Positions 46,178 to 58,506 of a stretch of 64,000 bases of DNA are shown here, in pieces. Positions within the stretch are counted from its first letter, which is position 1. Every line of letters begins with the position of its first letter. Origin of the DNA: Acorus gramineus. Taxonomy: Eukaryota; Streptophyta; Magnoliopsida; Acorales; Acoraceae. The notes beneath the pieces are model-generated. The model saw only the letters and a program-made list of their open reading frames with translations. It was not told the DNA's origin and did not search any database. The DNA lies in contig JAUJYN010000027.1 in the NCBI GenBank assembly GCA_030737835.1, positions 372,001-436,000 on the forward strand. Reading direction: 5' to 3'. The translations under genes and the position numbers were made by a program.

Positions 46178-49100
46178 TCATTACTAAAGTAATTTCCTTT
46201 CACGGAAAACATGGGTGGAAACCCATGGATAACAGGGTCACGCGGCGGTGCGACCAACCTCACCCTCACCCTCACTCCCGGAGGAAGACTCTTGGAACTT
46301 TTGGGGAGAGACCATACCGTTGGTCGAAGAGACGCGGAATTACTGGTCCACACAACACTACTGAATCACCAACCTCACCCTCACCCTCACCCTCACTCTC
46401 GGAGGGAGACTCTTGGGACTCTTGGGGAGAGACCATACCGTTGGTCGAGGAGACCCGGAATTACTGGTCTACACAACACTACTGGATCATCTACATCGAG
46501 ATAACTGCCCAACGATGTCTTTGAACATCGATATGCAACCGGACCCAACAACTTTGGGAATGGACGAACAACGAATGGGTCACGCGGCGACGTGTCTTCA
46601 CCTCATCCTCACCCTCACCCCTTAGAGGTGACATAGGACTTTTGGAAGAGACTTAGACTGCTCTACACCCTTGGTCCACCGGTAGCCCTTTCCCCGGGTA
46701 GTCACTACCTGGTATACTCCCACGATCAGTACGCTTCCGAACGCCTCGGTGGTACCTACGGATGGGAGCCCTCTGTCAGGACAGCTTTTCCAACGCCGGG
46801 AAGTTCCTACATCGGATCCAACGAAGGGGAGAACGATTCCATGCTCACAATATCATTCGTTAACCCTCTCCTGGGTAGCCTCTACCTGGTACACTCCCAC
46901 GATCAGTACGCTTCCGAACGCATCGGTGGTACCTACGGATGGGAGCCCTCTGTCAGGACAGCTACAACCCGGGCCTCTTCAACTCGGATGACATTGGGAG
47001 TAAACATTCCATGTTCGCAAAGCGAACCCAATGGAAAAACAACTACTCTCGATAATCACATATCGATGATATCGAACACTATTGTACTCCCACACGGTTG
47101 CGTCGCTCGGACACAAAGGGGGGGGTTGCCTCTGCTCTCACGCAGAAATAATCCCAAGGCACATAACCCAACAAGCGGTTCATATACACGCCTAGCACGG
47201 GTAGGCCTAGCTTAATGCCACAACTACCGGCTTAACAAAACTGATAAGATAACGAATTCTCCTGAATTCCAAACGAGTGCATCGCTCGGATGCACGGGGG
47301 TGATTACATCGCTAGCGCTCTAACTAATAAGGTACAACCCGACAACGGGTCATACCCACGCCTATTCCAGATAGGCCTAATCAGTTTTAACATGCGCATA
47401 ATTATTACAGGAGAATTCTATCACTGAAGGAACTTGATCCACATGCACAATAACCTATGCTTAACTATAGGGGTTCTCCCTAACATGAGTATATGGCATA
47501 AACAACACATCATGCAACATACATACAAGGCAAGGCCTAACTACACAAACATGTGAGGGCACTAATTGTATAAACATAGAAAATATACTCTAACGCGATC
47601 TCGCGCACTAACAGGTGCATGCCAATATTCCAAACGAACCTGAGTCGAGTAGGAAATCGCATCTACTTACTCAGTTCGTTCAGAGGGAGAGGGAGAGAGA
47701 GATCATCATCTCATGAAGCTGGTCATAGCTTTGCCCCATTAGCATGGGCGCAACAACTACACCACGCCCTCGAGTCTTATCGTAAGGGAATATTAGGCAG
47801 GTGCCCGTTATTAACCCAGACTTAATCATACTGGATATTCCAATTAATATGGTGGGAGTAAAATTACAATACTACCTAAGGCAGGCCATATTCTATACAT
47901 CCATACACATTATAAAAATACATGCCCATACTAGAGGGGCGCATGCAACACAATCATTCATACATGGATACAATACATGTATATAAGCCTAGCATGCAAG
48001 ATATCTAACATATTATAGTTTAAGCATGGCTATACTACTTATCTACACAAGTAGTATAGCTAGGGGGCCCCATCAATGCGCGACGCGCGACTACGCGCGT
48101 CGAGCGCATCCCGAGGGGGGGGATTGGATCGAACCACTCACAGATACCCGGATCGTCGCGCGTCCGGTCTACGAGATCTGCAAAACACAACCAATGATCC
48201 ACAATTAAAATATGGAACCTCCTATCACACATATAAGCCTACTTCATGAAGGCCCTAACCCCTGATACTTCCATATTATCACCCAAAACACATGCAAACA
48301 ACTCCTTGACACTCAACCAAGCAAAACTGCCAAACCTGCTGCAACCAGCCCTACTAATTGGTCTCCACAGCACCCAATACACTTCCAAAAATTATGAAAT
48401 AAATCATGCACATTCTCTGATATGCTGGGATCATAATCCATGCAGACATTAGAACCTAATTTTGCCTCTACAAGCCCGAAACAAATTATTTCCAGAAGCA
48501 GGTCAATTCCTACGCGAATCTGGACAGGCCATGCAAAACTGGTTCTAACTTACACCACAGATATCATAATGACCCCAAATTTCATATATAACAACTAGAC
48601 ACATAGATGATCATATCATATGAAGACATAATCCTACAAATGTGCCTCTAAATACTAGATTCACTGAGATCTTTAAAAGACAGTGAGCTGCCTTACCGAA
48701 ACAGGGGGAGGGAAATGGGGAGATGCGGGGTTATCGACACACCCACGACCACCTCAACCACCACCACCACTACCACCATCTCTTCAGCCTCTCCACCAGC
48801 CCTTCTTGGCTGAAAAACGGAGGAAAACATGAGGGGAGACATATGAGAGGGAGCTAGAGAGAGGAGAATCAACAACAACAAATTATGAATACACATGCAC
48901 ACACACAACTTCTTTCTCTTCAAGCACCTCTTCTTCTTCTAGTGCTTCTTCTTCTCTTCTTTTCCTTCTCAACACAAGACTTAAGAGGGAAGGAGAGGGA
49001 GAGGGAGACGTGTGAGAGGGAGGGGAAGAGAGAGGGGGAGACACTCACAAAAGGGGGAGTTTAATTAATTCTCAAAAAGGGGGTTGGTGAGGGGGGGTTT

Positions 49101-49453
49101 GACAAGTCAACCTAACCAAGCTAGAGGACAAAACCAATTGACTTGGTCAATGGTCATCCTTGACTTGGTCCAAGTCTCCTTTGACTTGGTCAAAGTCACC
49201 CCTTTGATAATCCAGTTCAGAACTGCATAATTTCCAAAAACGTAACCAGAACTCGGTGAAATTTTTATGGGTAGTATGAAGCAGTACCAGGACCCATAAT
49301 ATGCAGTTAGATTTTCAATCAGAGTACTCCAACTCCCGTAGGTGGCTAAAAGCCAAAATTTTAGCGACTCCGATCGAAAAAGAAAAAGGCCCTGAATGAC
49401 CCAGATGTGACCAAGGCTTAACCGAAATGGCTCCAAATGACACAGGCATAACA
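46178..49453 (-). repeat. D2 LTR, 5' part
   Basis: The larger part of the D2 LTR. On the minus strand it starts TGTTATGCCTGTGTCATTTGG. It holds a 36-bp exon-like block near 48140-48175 with donor GTGAGTGG. It has duplicated blocks with CACCCTCACCCTCAC (about 46225-46510), and a stretch at about 46970-47760 that is an inverted copy of 1-519 and 3795-4606. No gene. Confidence 0.82.
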
Positions 49454-50378
49454 CCAAAAGTCCTATGTCACCTCTAAAGGGTGAGGGTGAGGATGAGGTG
49501 AAGAATCATCGCCGCGTGACCCATTCGTTGTTCGTCCGTTCTCATAGTTGTTGGGTCCGGTTGCGTATCGATGTTCAAAGACATCGTTGGGTAGTTATCT
49601 CGATGTAGATGATCCAGTAGTGTTGTGTAGACCAGTAATTCCGGGTCTCTTCGACCAACGGTATGGTCTCTCCCCAAAAGTCCCAAGAGTCTCCCTCTGG
49701 GAGTGAGGGTGAGGGTGAGGGTGAGGTTGGTGATCCAGTAGAGTTGTGTAGACCAGTAATTCCACGTCTCTTTGACCAGCGGTATGGTCTCTCCCCAAAA
49801 GTCCCAAGAGTCTTCCTCCAGGAGTGAGGGTAAGGGCGAGGTTGGTCGCTCCACCGCGTGACCCTGTTATCCATGGGTTTTCACCCATGTTTTCCTTGAA
49901 AGGAAATTGCTTTAGTATTGAACTGTTGTATTGGTGATTGGTTTCCAGCCACTCACTGAGCTTGTAGCTCACCCCTCGCATACTGTTTCTTTTCAGGGGT
50001 AGTGTTGGGCGTGGAGCTGGAGCTTCCCTGTGGTGTGGTCTTATGGGCGTGGAGCGTTCTTCCAGCGGGTGGCGAGTGCGAGGCTGTCAGCAGTCCTAGA
50101 GTCATTTATGTATTGTAAATCGTGCATGTGGCACAGGTTGTATTTTATTTGGACTAGACTTGGCTCTCACAAGATAGTGATTGTGTATTCGAGTCTGTAA
50201 TAATGTTTTTGGTTTACAGACATTGTTGATATCTTATGCTTCCGTTTTTCAGTCAGTTATCATTATCTTTGCTTTGCCACCTTGTGTGTTGTTGTTGGAG
50301 TCTTTGTTGACCTCAGGTATTGATAGCTGATACTTCATTATTGCCACGTCTCGTGGACGGCCGCCTTGGGGCGTGACA
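49454..50378 (+). repeat. Type III LTR K, last segment
   Basis: It continues K after D2 and ends GGGGCGTGACA at 50378. It includes the stem-loop TGAGCTTGTAGCTCA at 49957 and the acceptor TTTCTTTTCAG near 49990. It has a four-run G tract (GGGagtgaGGGtgaGGGtgaGGG) at 49699-49723. After 50378 the sequence is unrelated, so this is K's 3' edge. Its left edge is outside the window or was lost in the rearrangement near 3794. Confidence 0.82.
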
Positions 50379-50431
50379 CCCCCAAAGACCCGATCCAGGT
50401 CAAGCAATCGTATGATGACATCCTCAGGTGT

Positions 50432-50705
50432 GCAGGCACGACTAGACTAAGAGTCTAGTTGGACTGTCGAACACCTCATGAGAAAATGTCACCTCGAGTA
50501 GTCTAAGGCACTACCAGACATGAGGTCTGGTCGGTTGATCTTACTCCTTGAGAATGAGCAGTCTAAGGCACGATCAGACATGAGGTCTGATCGGTCGACC
50601 TTACTCCTCGCAGACATACTATGAAACGTACGGGCGAGCATATCAAGAGACCCCAAGCAATTAAGGCACGACCAGACAAGAGGTGTGGTTGGACGACCTT
50701 GCTCA
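50432..50705 (+). repeat. Diverged tandem units with a palindromic core
   Basis: Four degenerate units share the pattern aggcacga(c/t)cagac...gtctg(g/a)tcgg...cttactcctcg. The core CCAGACATGAGGTCTGG, best kept near 50513, is an inverted repeat able to fold. Units start near 50432, 50498, 50561 and 50663. Confidence 0.65.
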
Positions 50706-50930
50706 TCGCGTACGAGTATGCAAAAAGGCCACGAATAGACTGAAGAAAAGGTCAAGGGAATGAAACGCCTGTAACTGCCAAATTGGCAATTAAGGCCCAC
50801 TACCTACGAAACGTGGGTAATCAAGGGACCGACATGGGAACCGTTTCCCTGGAAAAAAAGCCCACTAAACACTTAGTGGCAAATAGGTCGCCTGGGTGTG
50901 ACTTGATCCCCAAGGGGTACATAGGCAGCC

Positions 50931-50937
50931 TATAAAG
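50931..50937 (+). promoter_or_regulatory. Putative TATA box of element H
   Basis: TATAAAG in the context agcctataaagagg, ~240 bp before the primer site. This is a normal layout for an LTR promoter. Confidence 0.55.
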
Positions 50938-51171
50938 AGGTCACAATATAGCACTCTAAAGGCCCAGTCAGTCATTGACAGTCAAAGATAGTCAGTAAAA
51001 GTGAGCCAGTCAGAAAAACACAACTAGTCGTTTCTAAATAATCAGTTTTACACAGTCCTACCCAGTAAGACAACCCCAGTAAAAAAAGCCATAAATTCAT
51101 ATAGTTCAAGTTTATTTTGCGACCAAAATATTTACAAATTTAACTAAAGGGGGAAAATATCCACTTAAGTT

Positions 51172-51187
51172 TTGCACCATCTGTGGG
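51172..51187 (+). other. Degenerate primer binding site of element H
   Basis: ttgcaccatctgtggg resembles the TTTGGCGCCGTCTGTGGG leader found after LTRs of Tat-type plant elements, with one deletion and C-to-T/G-to-A changes. Confidence 0.55.
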
Positions 51188-51239
51188 ATACTGAAACAAA
51201 AAGCCAGTGTCTGCAATGTTATATCCTAGTGACACCAAT

Positions 51240-52133
51240 GCAGGGGGATGACAAGAACGAGACGTTCCCCCATCCGATGCCGCTGATGGCTCACCAGAGA
51301 CCCTGGTTAGTCAGGTCCAGGACCTCAGGCGGGTAATGGAGTCCATGCAAGAAACTCTATTTACCCGTCTACAAGGGTCAATGCAGCAGATCATCGAAGA
51401 GTCGATGCAACAGTTCTATACGAACATGCATCAACAATAGCCAATCCAGGAGGGAATTCGGCCACCACCTCCTGTACTGCCCAACCCCCCAACCGTCAAT
51501 GCTGAAGGTTCGGAGGGAAGTACCTTTTCTTCCAATCAAAGGTAGTGGTCCCGTCGGCGTTTGCACACTCCTCGAGCGGGTCGACATGTTCAGGAAGAAC
51601 AGAGGCACGGGCATTCACCTCATGGAGAACGCTCCGCTCGGCGGGAGGCTTCGCGGAGACAAATAGACCAAGAACACTCGGCTTTACGCGAAGTACCTGA
51701 ACGACATCAGCTTGACTCACCACCCTAGCAGCAAGCCGGGGGAGCAGTCATGCGGCCTCGTTACACCTTGCGCTCTGAGGTACGGCGCATTCTGAGTCAT
51801 GAGATGGTGAAGCATGCAATACGGGGATTCGCCTCTCCGTTTTGCGCAAAGATTCTCAGAGAACAACTTCCCTTGAAGTTCGTTCAACCCAAATTCAAGC
51901 TATACATTTGTATGATGGATCCCCACGATCATATCTTGGCATTCCGCCATTTGATGGCGTTGTATGAGCTCTATGATGGGCATATGTGCCACCTCTTCCC
52001 CTTCAGCCTGAAAGGGGCCGCGCTAACTTGGTTCCACCTCTTTCCACCTGTGACAATTAGAACTTTCGAGGAGCTCGGCACTATGTTTGCCGAGCACTTC
52101 ATCTGTAGTCAACAGAGGAAGAAGGATCTTGGC
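51240..52133 (+). pseudogene. gag: Element H gag, 5' part
   Basis: Gag of a Tat-lineage element. The best stretch (51750-52133) contains PKFKLYICMMDPHDHILAFR, HLMALYELYDGHMCHLFPFS, then LKGAALTWFHLFPP and FAEHF, the usual Gag core layout of this group. The upstream part is proline/glutamine-rich and has stops. Element F interrupts it at 52133; reading 52133 directly into 60924 keeps the frame (KKDLG|DLMKIQ). Confidence 0.85.
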
Positions 52134-53419
52134 TGTTATATATGTGTCACTTTTAGCGTTCTGGTCACCTTTGGGACATTTCTGGCAGTTTTTCAACTTT
52201 TTCTTTTTTCGATCAGAACCGCTAAAATTTTAGACTTTTAGCTATCATCATGAGCTTGAGAACTCCGATTGAAAATCTAACTACACATTATGTGTCCTGG
52301 TGCCATTTCAAACCACTCACAAAAATTTCATCAAATTCCGGTAACGTTTCAGAATTTGGCAGTTCCGAACCGTATCCGGGTTTTGACCGAGTGGGAATGT
52401 CAAAGGGGGGACTTGACCAAGTCAAAGAAGACTTTGACCAAGTCAAGTTTGACCATTGACTTGGTCAAATGGTTTTGTTTTTTTGTGTGGTTGGGTTGAC
52501 TCAAAGTCAAGCCACCAAAACCCTAATGTTCTAAGTGTGTGAGTGAGTGTGTGAGTGTGTGTGTCACTAGTGTTGGGCGCCCACTTTTCTTCCCCATCTC
52601 TCTCTCTCTCACACACACAAATCCATCACTCCCTCTTCTTATTTGCTTCCATTAGAGGTAGTAGAAGGAGAAGAAAAAGGAAACCCTAGAAGGGAAAAAG
52701 AGAGGTAAGGGTGTGATCTATCTTTCTATGGTCTTTGTTTTGGATTTCCCCTTTCTCTACCTCCCTCTCATGGCTTCTCCTCCCCCCCTGTTTCAGCCAT
52801 TGTTAGGGCTGAGAGTGGCTGAGGTGGTGGTGGTCTTGGTGGTGGCGATTTGGTGCGCGAAGGGCACCCGAGCTTCCTCCCTTGTTCTTCCTCTCTTTGG
52901 GTAAGTCTTCCTCCTCCCCTAGCTTGGTTAGATGTTTGTTTAGGATGTTTAAAAGGTTATGCATGCTATGCATGGGTGTTAGGGGGTGTGGGAGGGCTGA
53001 GGAGGGGGTGGAAGGGGGTCGGGCGCGCGCGCGGAACCATCCGCGCTCGTGCGCGCGCGGTATTGCGCGGGTATGCGCTGAGCCAAGCGTAGTGCGCGCG
53101 GGCGCGTACGAGCGTGCGCGCGCGCGCGGCAGCGCGTCTGGGCGCACGAGCAGGGGCGCGGCAGTGCACCAAGGGCACTGGGGCGCGTGCGTGCGTGCGC
53201 ATTCGTGCGTGCGCGTGCGGGGGGCCATGCGTATGGCTGCTAGAGGGTTCGGGAGGGTGTCGGGGCACTCAGACTCGCGTGCGTACGCGCGTGCTCGCAT
53301 GCGTGCGGGTCCGTATGCATGCTTGTCCGAGTATTGGGTATTTCTAGTAAATTTCTTATGTATTTGTGTAGTTTACTCACCATATTGAATGCCCATGTCT
53401 TGCAGATCTTGACGGATGG

Positions 53420-53767
53420 TGTGACGATTGCATATTTTGAATTTAAATTTTATTTATTTATTTAAAAATATATATATATTCATTGCATACATAATTGTAT
53501 TTCAATCAAATTTCAATGTTTAATTATTATTTTTAATGTATAAGATATTAGATTAGAATATGTGGGTGTGTGTAAATGAAATAGGGGTGTTGGGTTCAGC
53601 CCATGATGGGCCTTATGAGGGAAACCAAAGAGGGCCCATATGCATGGGAAATCATGCACGTGAGCAGTGCATACAATTTCCTTATATGGCATATCTTCTC
53701 CTCTATATAGTCACCCTTAATGAAAAAAAAAAAAAAAATTAGGGTGAGCCGTGTATTCTATTAGGCG

Positions 53768-53812
<45 letters not shown>

Positions 53813-55953
53813 CTCTTCTTACCTTTTGATTTTCTTCTACATCGTTGTTATTTTTTTGTGATATTGGATTTATGTTTGGGTGTTAAGTTTTTTATTTATT
53901 TATTTATTTTAAAGATAAAAATTAGGGTTTTTATTTATTTTAAGAATTTAATATATTTTTATGTTATGGGATTTTTAGTTTTGATCAAGTTAGAGTTTTG
54001 ATATATATATACCTGTTGTTAGATTCTTATGATTTTATTAAAAAAATAAAAATAAAAACAAGGGTTTTGATTTTTATTTATTATTATTAGATGTATATTG
54101 GATATTTGGATTTTTTTTTAGTCTTCATAAACTTAGGGTTTTGATTTATTATTTATTTTAAAGATTAGATCTGTGTTTAGATTTCTAAAATATGAGTTTT
54201 TAATCATACGAGGGTTATGATTTATACAAATACATGATAAGTTTTATATATTTTCAACTTTTATCAATTAATAATTATGTTTATAAAAAAAAAATGTATG
54301 TTTTCATAGTATTTTATGAATTTTTGTTATTTTATTATTATTTTGAATTTCTGGATTTTTTTTTTCTATTGTTTTCTGTTTTGTCTTTTCTGGTTTCGTC
54401 TTTTAGTGCCTGGTTATATGGTAAATAGGTTTTTGATCATCTTTTTAGGTTGTGTGTTGTATATGTGGATATGGGTCTATATTGTTGAGTAAAAATTTAT
54501 ACCCATTAATTATGGATAGATATTTAGGTCTTGGACGTAGGCTTAAATAATAGATTTTAATTAATCATTTATATGGTTCATCTAGGTTCTAATTGCGAGC
54601 TTCGTTCTCCGGACCTAGGATCCATTCAAGGTGAGTGGGCTTACCGACCTATTCATATGGGTTCTTACCCTAGAACCATGTATTCTTTATTCTCAAATGT
54701 CGATTTAGATTAATTTTTTCTAGCGATATTATAAGTTATTCATGCATTTATATTATGATAACTATGCATGATTTTATTGTTGTACATATTGTAAAAATTG
54801 CATCATTTATTAAATAAAGTTGCATGATTTAATTCCTTCATCGTGTCATTTAAATAGCATGAATTATGCTATTCATGTTTCAAAAAATTATTATAATACA
54901 ATTTCTGATGCTTATGTTTTTGAAATAATATTTGGATTAAATATTATCATTTTTGAGATTTTTGAAAAAATTTAGAACTAGTGGAGGCAACCTAGTCCTA
55001 AAAGATTTTATTAAGATGCACATCATAGCATATTTCAAGAACAAATCCCCCCGTTGTATTTCGCCTTTGGGGAGGAAGGTCTAGGACTCGAAGAGTCCTA
55101 AGATCGGTGAGGGGTGTGGTAAAGCATTCCTTGCAGCGGCATATTTCTTCGTTTAGAGTTTGCAGCAACCGGGGCATCCTGTGCTGGTGTTCTCGTAGTG
55201 ATGGCAGCGGCGACCCATCAGCGTCTTCTAGATCTGACGTCTCCTCGAGGGAGCTTTTTGAGCGATTTAGTCGCTTGGGGTTTGGCACACCTGTTTTGGG
55301 GGAACGGTTCTTCCGATTGAGAACCCTACCCGGTCACACCATTTAAACTATATGATTTCTATAACGTGGGCCAAGGATTGGGCCACATGATTGCATTAAA
55401 ATACTTTTATGTTCATGATCACGATTTTAAATTGATTTATCAAAGGAAATTCTTGTTTTTTTCACATAACTTTATTTTTTTATATATATAATTGTCATAT
55501 GAGATAATATGTCTGTGAGTCTATTCACTGAGTTAATCGCTCACCCTATTCCAAATGGCTGGTTGTTTTATAACCAGGTAGTTCATCTTCTGAGGATCAA
55601 GACAAAGCTTGAACTTTTCATACACTTCAGGGATCTCAAGGTAGCAGTGTTGGAAAATAAATAATAGTCGTAGCCGACTATTTGGTTTTATTTTAGTTAG
55701 ATGGCTCCCATAGGGGTGGTTTAGTATGTCTTTTCATTTTAGTATTTTGTTTCCGTCAAACTCTGATATTTTGTATGACCATGAGTGGTTTGGAAATTTG
55801 GGATATTGTTTTAATGTTTTATCATTTCCAGTTTTATTATATTAGTATGTTAAAGAAAAAAAAAAGGTGCACATTTTGGTTTTGTGTTTTATATAGGTGT
55901 GGTAGCGACCCGTTTACCGTCCGATTAGCGGTTAGGTAAACCGGGGCGTTACA
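53420..55953 (+). mobile_element. G: AT-rich solo LTR of another gypsy-type family
   Basis: A 2,534-bp insert starts TGTGACG and ends CGTTACA, so the ends form a short imperfect inverted repeat. The perfect duplication is GATGG (53415-53419 and 55954-55958). It has no primer site or coding frame, hence a solo LTR. It is strikingly AT-rich against its host. It still carries AAG|GTGAGTGGG near 54630 and TGAGTTAATCGCTCA at 55529, echoing modules of the chromovirus LTRs. Small frames in it are not supported. Confidence 0.88.
53771..53809 (+). repeat. GA microsatellite
   Basis: An almost pure (GA)n run of ~39 bp in LTR G, between a poly-A tract (about 53722) and a gtactcttctt stretch. In this position it may be transcribed leader sequence. 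Confidence 0.95.
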
Positions 55954-56489
55954 GATGGTCACGCAGCGACCCGGGTTTCGGTTAGTGGGACAATCCAACC
56001 CAGTAGGGAGGCGTTCGATGCACGTAGGCGTGCATGGCCCTCCCCTGGGGCACCATAATTGTGCATTAACTTATAATAAATGTAAAACTATGCAATGGAT
56101 GATTAATATGATGTATCCAGGCCACATTAGACTTTGTATGCTAGGGATATGCACCCATATATCATGTATAGAGGCCTATGCATGTTTAGTCACCATGTCC
56201 CTTGATAGGAAAGCCCCGAACTATGTATGTTCCCATCTAGTTTAATCTAATTAAATAAAATGAGAGCATATAGTTATAAGCATGCCTTAGAGAATATTAT
56301 AACCTTGTTGTTATAATATATGTTTCCCCGCATCTTAGTTATGCGCCCTGGAAGAATTCTTGAGAATTCATGACATTAGTAGTGTTACAATCGGTGTCGA
56401 CGGATCCAAGAGGATCGTATCCGTGTGAGTAGGCTGTCTTCTCCTTTTGGTTGGATCCGATGTAGGGACTCCCCGGCGTTGAAAAGCTA

Positions 56490-58506
56490 CCAGAAATGTC
56501 CCAAAGATGACCAGAAGGCTAAAAGTGACACATATATAACATTCTTTCCCCCTTAGGAAATTTTGTCCACAAAATAACACAAAAACATCTAGGAAGGGAA
56601 AAGATGCGGATATGCGCCACGCATGGCGTCCTCGCGCTCCCAAGTTACTCGGCACCAGAACGGTGCTGCTATCGCACCTTAACCAGTTGAACGGTCTTGG
56701 TGCGGAGCCTCTTCTCGCGTCGGTCTAGGATCTCAATCGGCTGCTCCACGAATGACAAGTCCGGCTCGAAGACGAGCGGCTCGAACGGGATAACGTGAGT
56801 AGGATTGTGGACGTAACGCCTCAGCTGCGAGACATGGAAGACGTCATGGGCCTGAGCCAACTGTGGGGGCAGGGCTATGCGATAGGCCACCTCTCCAATC
56901 CGCTCAAGGATGAGGAACGGCCCAATGAAACGCGGACTCAGCTTGCCCCGCACACCGAAACGGAAGATGCCCTTCATCGGGGACACCTTCAGGAAAACAT
57001 GGTCACCAACCTCGAAGGCGAGCTCACGGCGACGACGATCGGCGTAGCTCTTCTGACGGCTCTGGGCGACTCGGATACGCTCACGAATCGTCTTGACCAT
57101 CTCTGAGGTCTGGTGGATGATCTCTGGTCCCTCCAACTGGCGCTCTCCGACCTCGTCCCAACACAAGGGGGACCTGCAGCTGCGGCCATAGAGCGCTTCA
57201 TATGGTGCCATCCGGATACTCGAGTGGTAGCTGTTGTTGTAGGCAAACTCCACCAACGGAAGATGCCTCTCCCAACTGCCCCCAAAGTTGAGAACGCAAG
57301 CTCGCAGCATGTCCTCCAGGGTCTGAATCGTCCTCTCTGACTGGCCGTCCGTCTGTGGATGAAACGCTGTACTGAAGTGGAGGTTCGTACCAAGGGCGTG
57401 CTGAAGGCTACGCCAGAACCTCGAAGTAAATCTCGCATCTCTATCAGAAATGATGCTGACGGGAGTGCCATGGAGACGAACAATCTCGGAGACAAACAAC
57501 TGCGCTAGGGTGTCTAGTGAATCGGTGAGTCGGATGGGGAGGAAATGAGCAGACTTAGTCAGTCGGTCGACGATTACCCAGATGGCATCGCGACCCGAAC
57601 GTGACCTCGGCAAGCCCGAAACGAAGTCCATGGTGATCTGCTCCCACTTCCACTGAGGAATCTCAATGGACTGCAGCTTCCCCACAGGACGTTGATGTTC
57701 TGACTTCACCTGTTGGCATACTAAGCAACGGGCAACGAAACGGCCAATATCCGCCTTCATCCCACGCCACCAGTAGCCACGACGAAGGCCCCTGTACATC
57801 TTCGTGCCACCAGGATGCACTGTGTACCTCGAACGATGGGCCTCATCCAAGATCTTCTACTTCAGCTCTGCGTCGTCAGGAATGCATACTCGACCTCTGA
57901 ACCGCAGGATTCCATCCTCGCGAACTTGGTAGTCCGGACGCTCGCCCCGTGTGACACCTTCAGAGAGGACTAGAAAGTGAGGATCCTGCCCCTGAGCTGT
58001 GTGGATCTCGTCGAGAAGAACGGGCTGCACCACTAGCCTGGCCAAAAAGCCACCTGCAGGTGTCTCTCAAACGCTGATCCAGCAAGCGGCCTCCTCTAGA
58101 AGCCTCCAACGACGTACAGCCAAGTGGGCGGCCATGCCCAAGGGCTGCCTGCTGAGAGCATCGGCCATGACATTCGCCTTACCCGGATGGTAAGCAAATG
58201 TCACAATCATAGTCCTTCAGGAACTCGACCCAACGTCTCTGACGCATGTTGAGCTCCGGCTGGGACTGCAAGTAAGTCAAGCTCTTGTGATAAGTGAAGA
58301 GCTCAAACTCCTTGCCATAAAGGTAGTGCCTCCACATCTTCAGCGCAAAGATGATCGCTGCTAAATCTAAGTCGTGGGTGGGGTAATTCTGCTCATGGGG
58401 CTTCAACTGACGCGACGCGTAAGCCACAACCTTACCGTACTGCATCAGGACGCAACCCACACCCAGCTGCGATGCATCGGAGTAGACTGCGAATCCACCA
58501 CTCCTA
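56490..58506 (-). pseudogene. pol: Element F inverted pol block: RNase H to chromodomain
   Basis: Minus-strand pol starting in RNase H ([19 protein letters not shown], 58490) and running through integrase to the chromodomain (to about 56590). A polypurine tract (56541-56555) and the first 49 bp of an LTR follow. RNase H reads FTYHKS where A and C have FTDHKS, so a catalytic Asp is lost. Integrase keeps SDRDARFTS and [11 protein letters not shown]. Breaks: a frameshift near 58195, TAG near 57857 (CAG to TAG), TAG near 56669 (TGG to TAG), and a one-base loss before the last chromodomain helix. Confidence 0.88.

Larger units (their letters stand above)
24968..49453 (-). mobile_element. D2: inverted type III solo LTR hosting element C
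   Basis: On the minus strand this is one LTR, starting TGTTATGCCTGTG at 49453 and ending at 24968 (GGGGCATGACA). Its parts are 46178-49453 and 24968-25430, about 3.7 kb together, with element C between them. No primer site or pol of its own was seen, so it is a solo LTR. Flanks are gtctcttcc on the left and ccaaaagtcc on the right. Only two bases overlap, so no proper 5-bp duplication survives. It is in opposite orientation to the related LTR K that it interrupts. Confidence 0.8.
50379..51171 (+). repeat. Element H leader/LTR remnant (Tat lineage)
   Basis: Unrelated to the chromovirus LTRs. It includes a TATA box (50931) and a short-repeat block (50432-50705), and leads into a Tat-type primer site at 51172. 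It is probably the 3' part of H's 5' LTR. The LTR start is not visible because K abuts it at 50378, and the exact LTR end is unclear. Confidence 0.6.
52134..56489 (+). repeat. Element F 5' LTR, truncated and split by G
   Basis: The parts are 52134-53419 and 55959-56489. Exon 2 is at 52797-52900 (104 bp). The 36-bp exon 3 is cut by G (53406-53419 plus 55959-55980), and its donor reads GTTAGT. The LTR breaks off near ggcgttgaaaagct, about 730 bp before its expected end. Confidence 0.85.

Noticed and set aside
54234..54428. 64-codon hydrophobic frame in the AT-rich LTR G
   Set aside because: F/Y/L-rich translation of poly-T sequence, with no partner copy and no start context. It is composition only.
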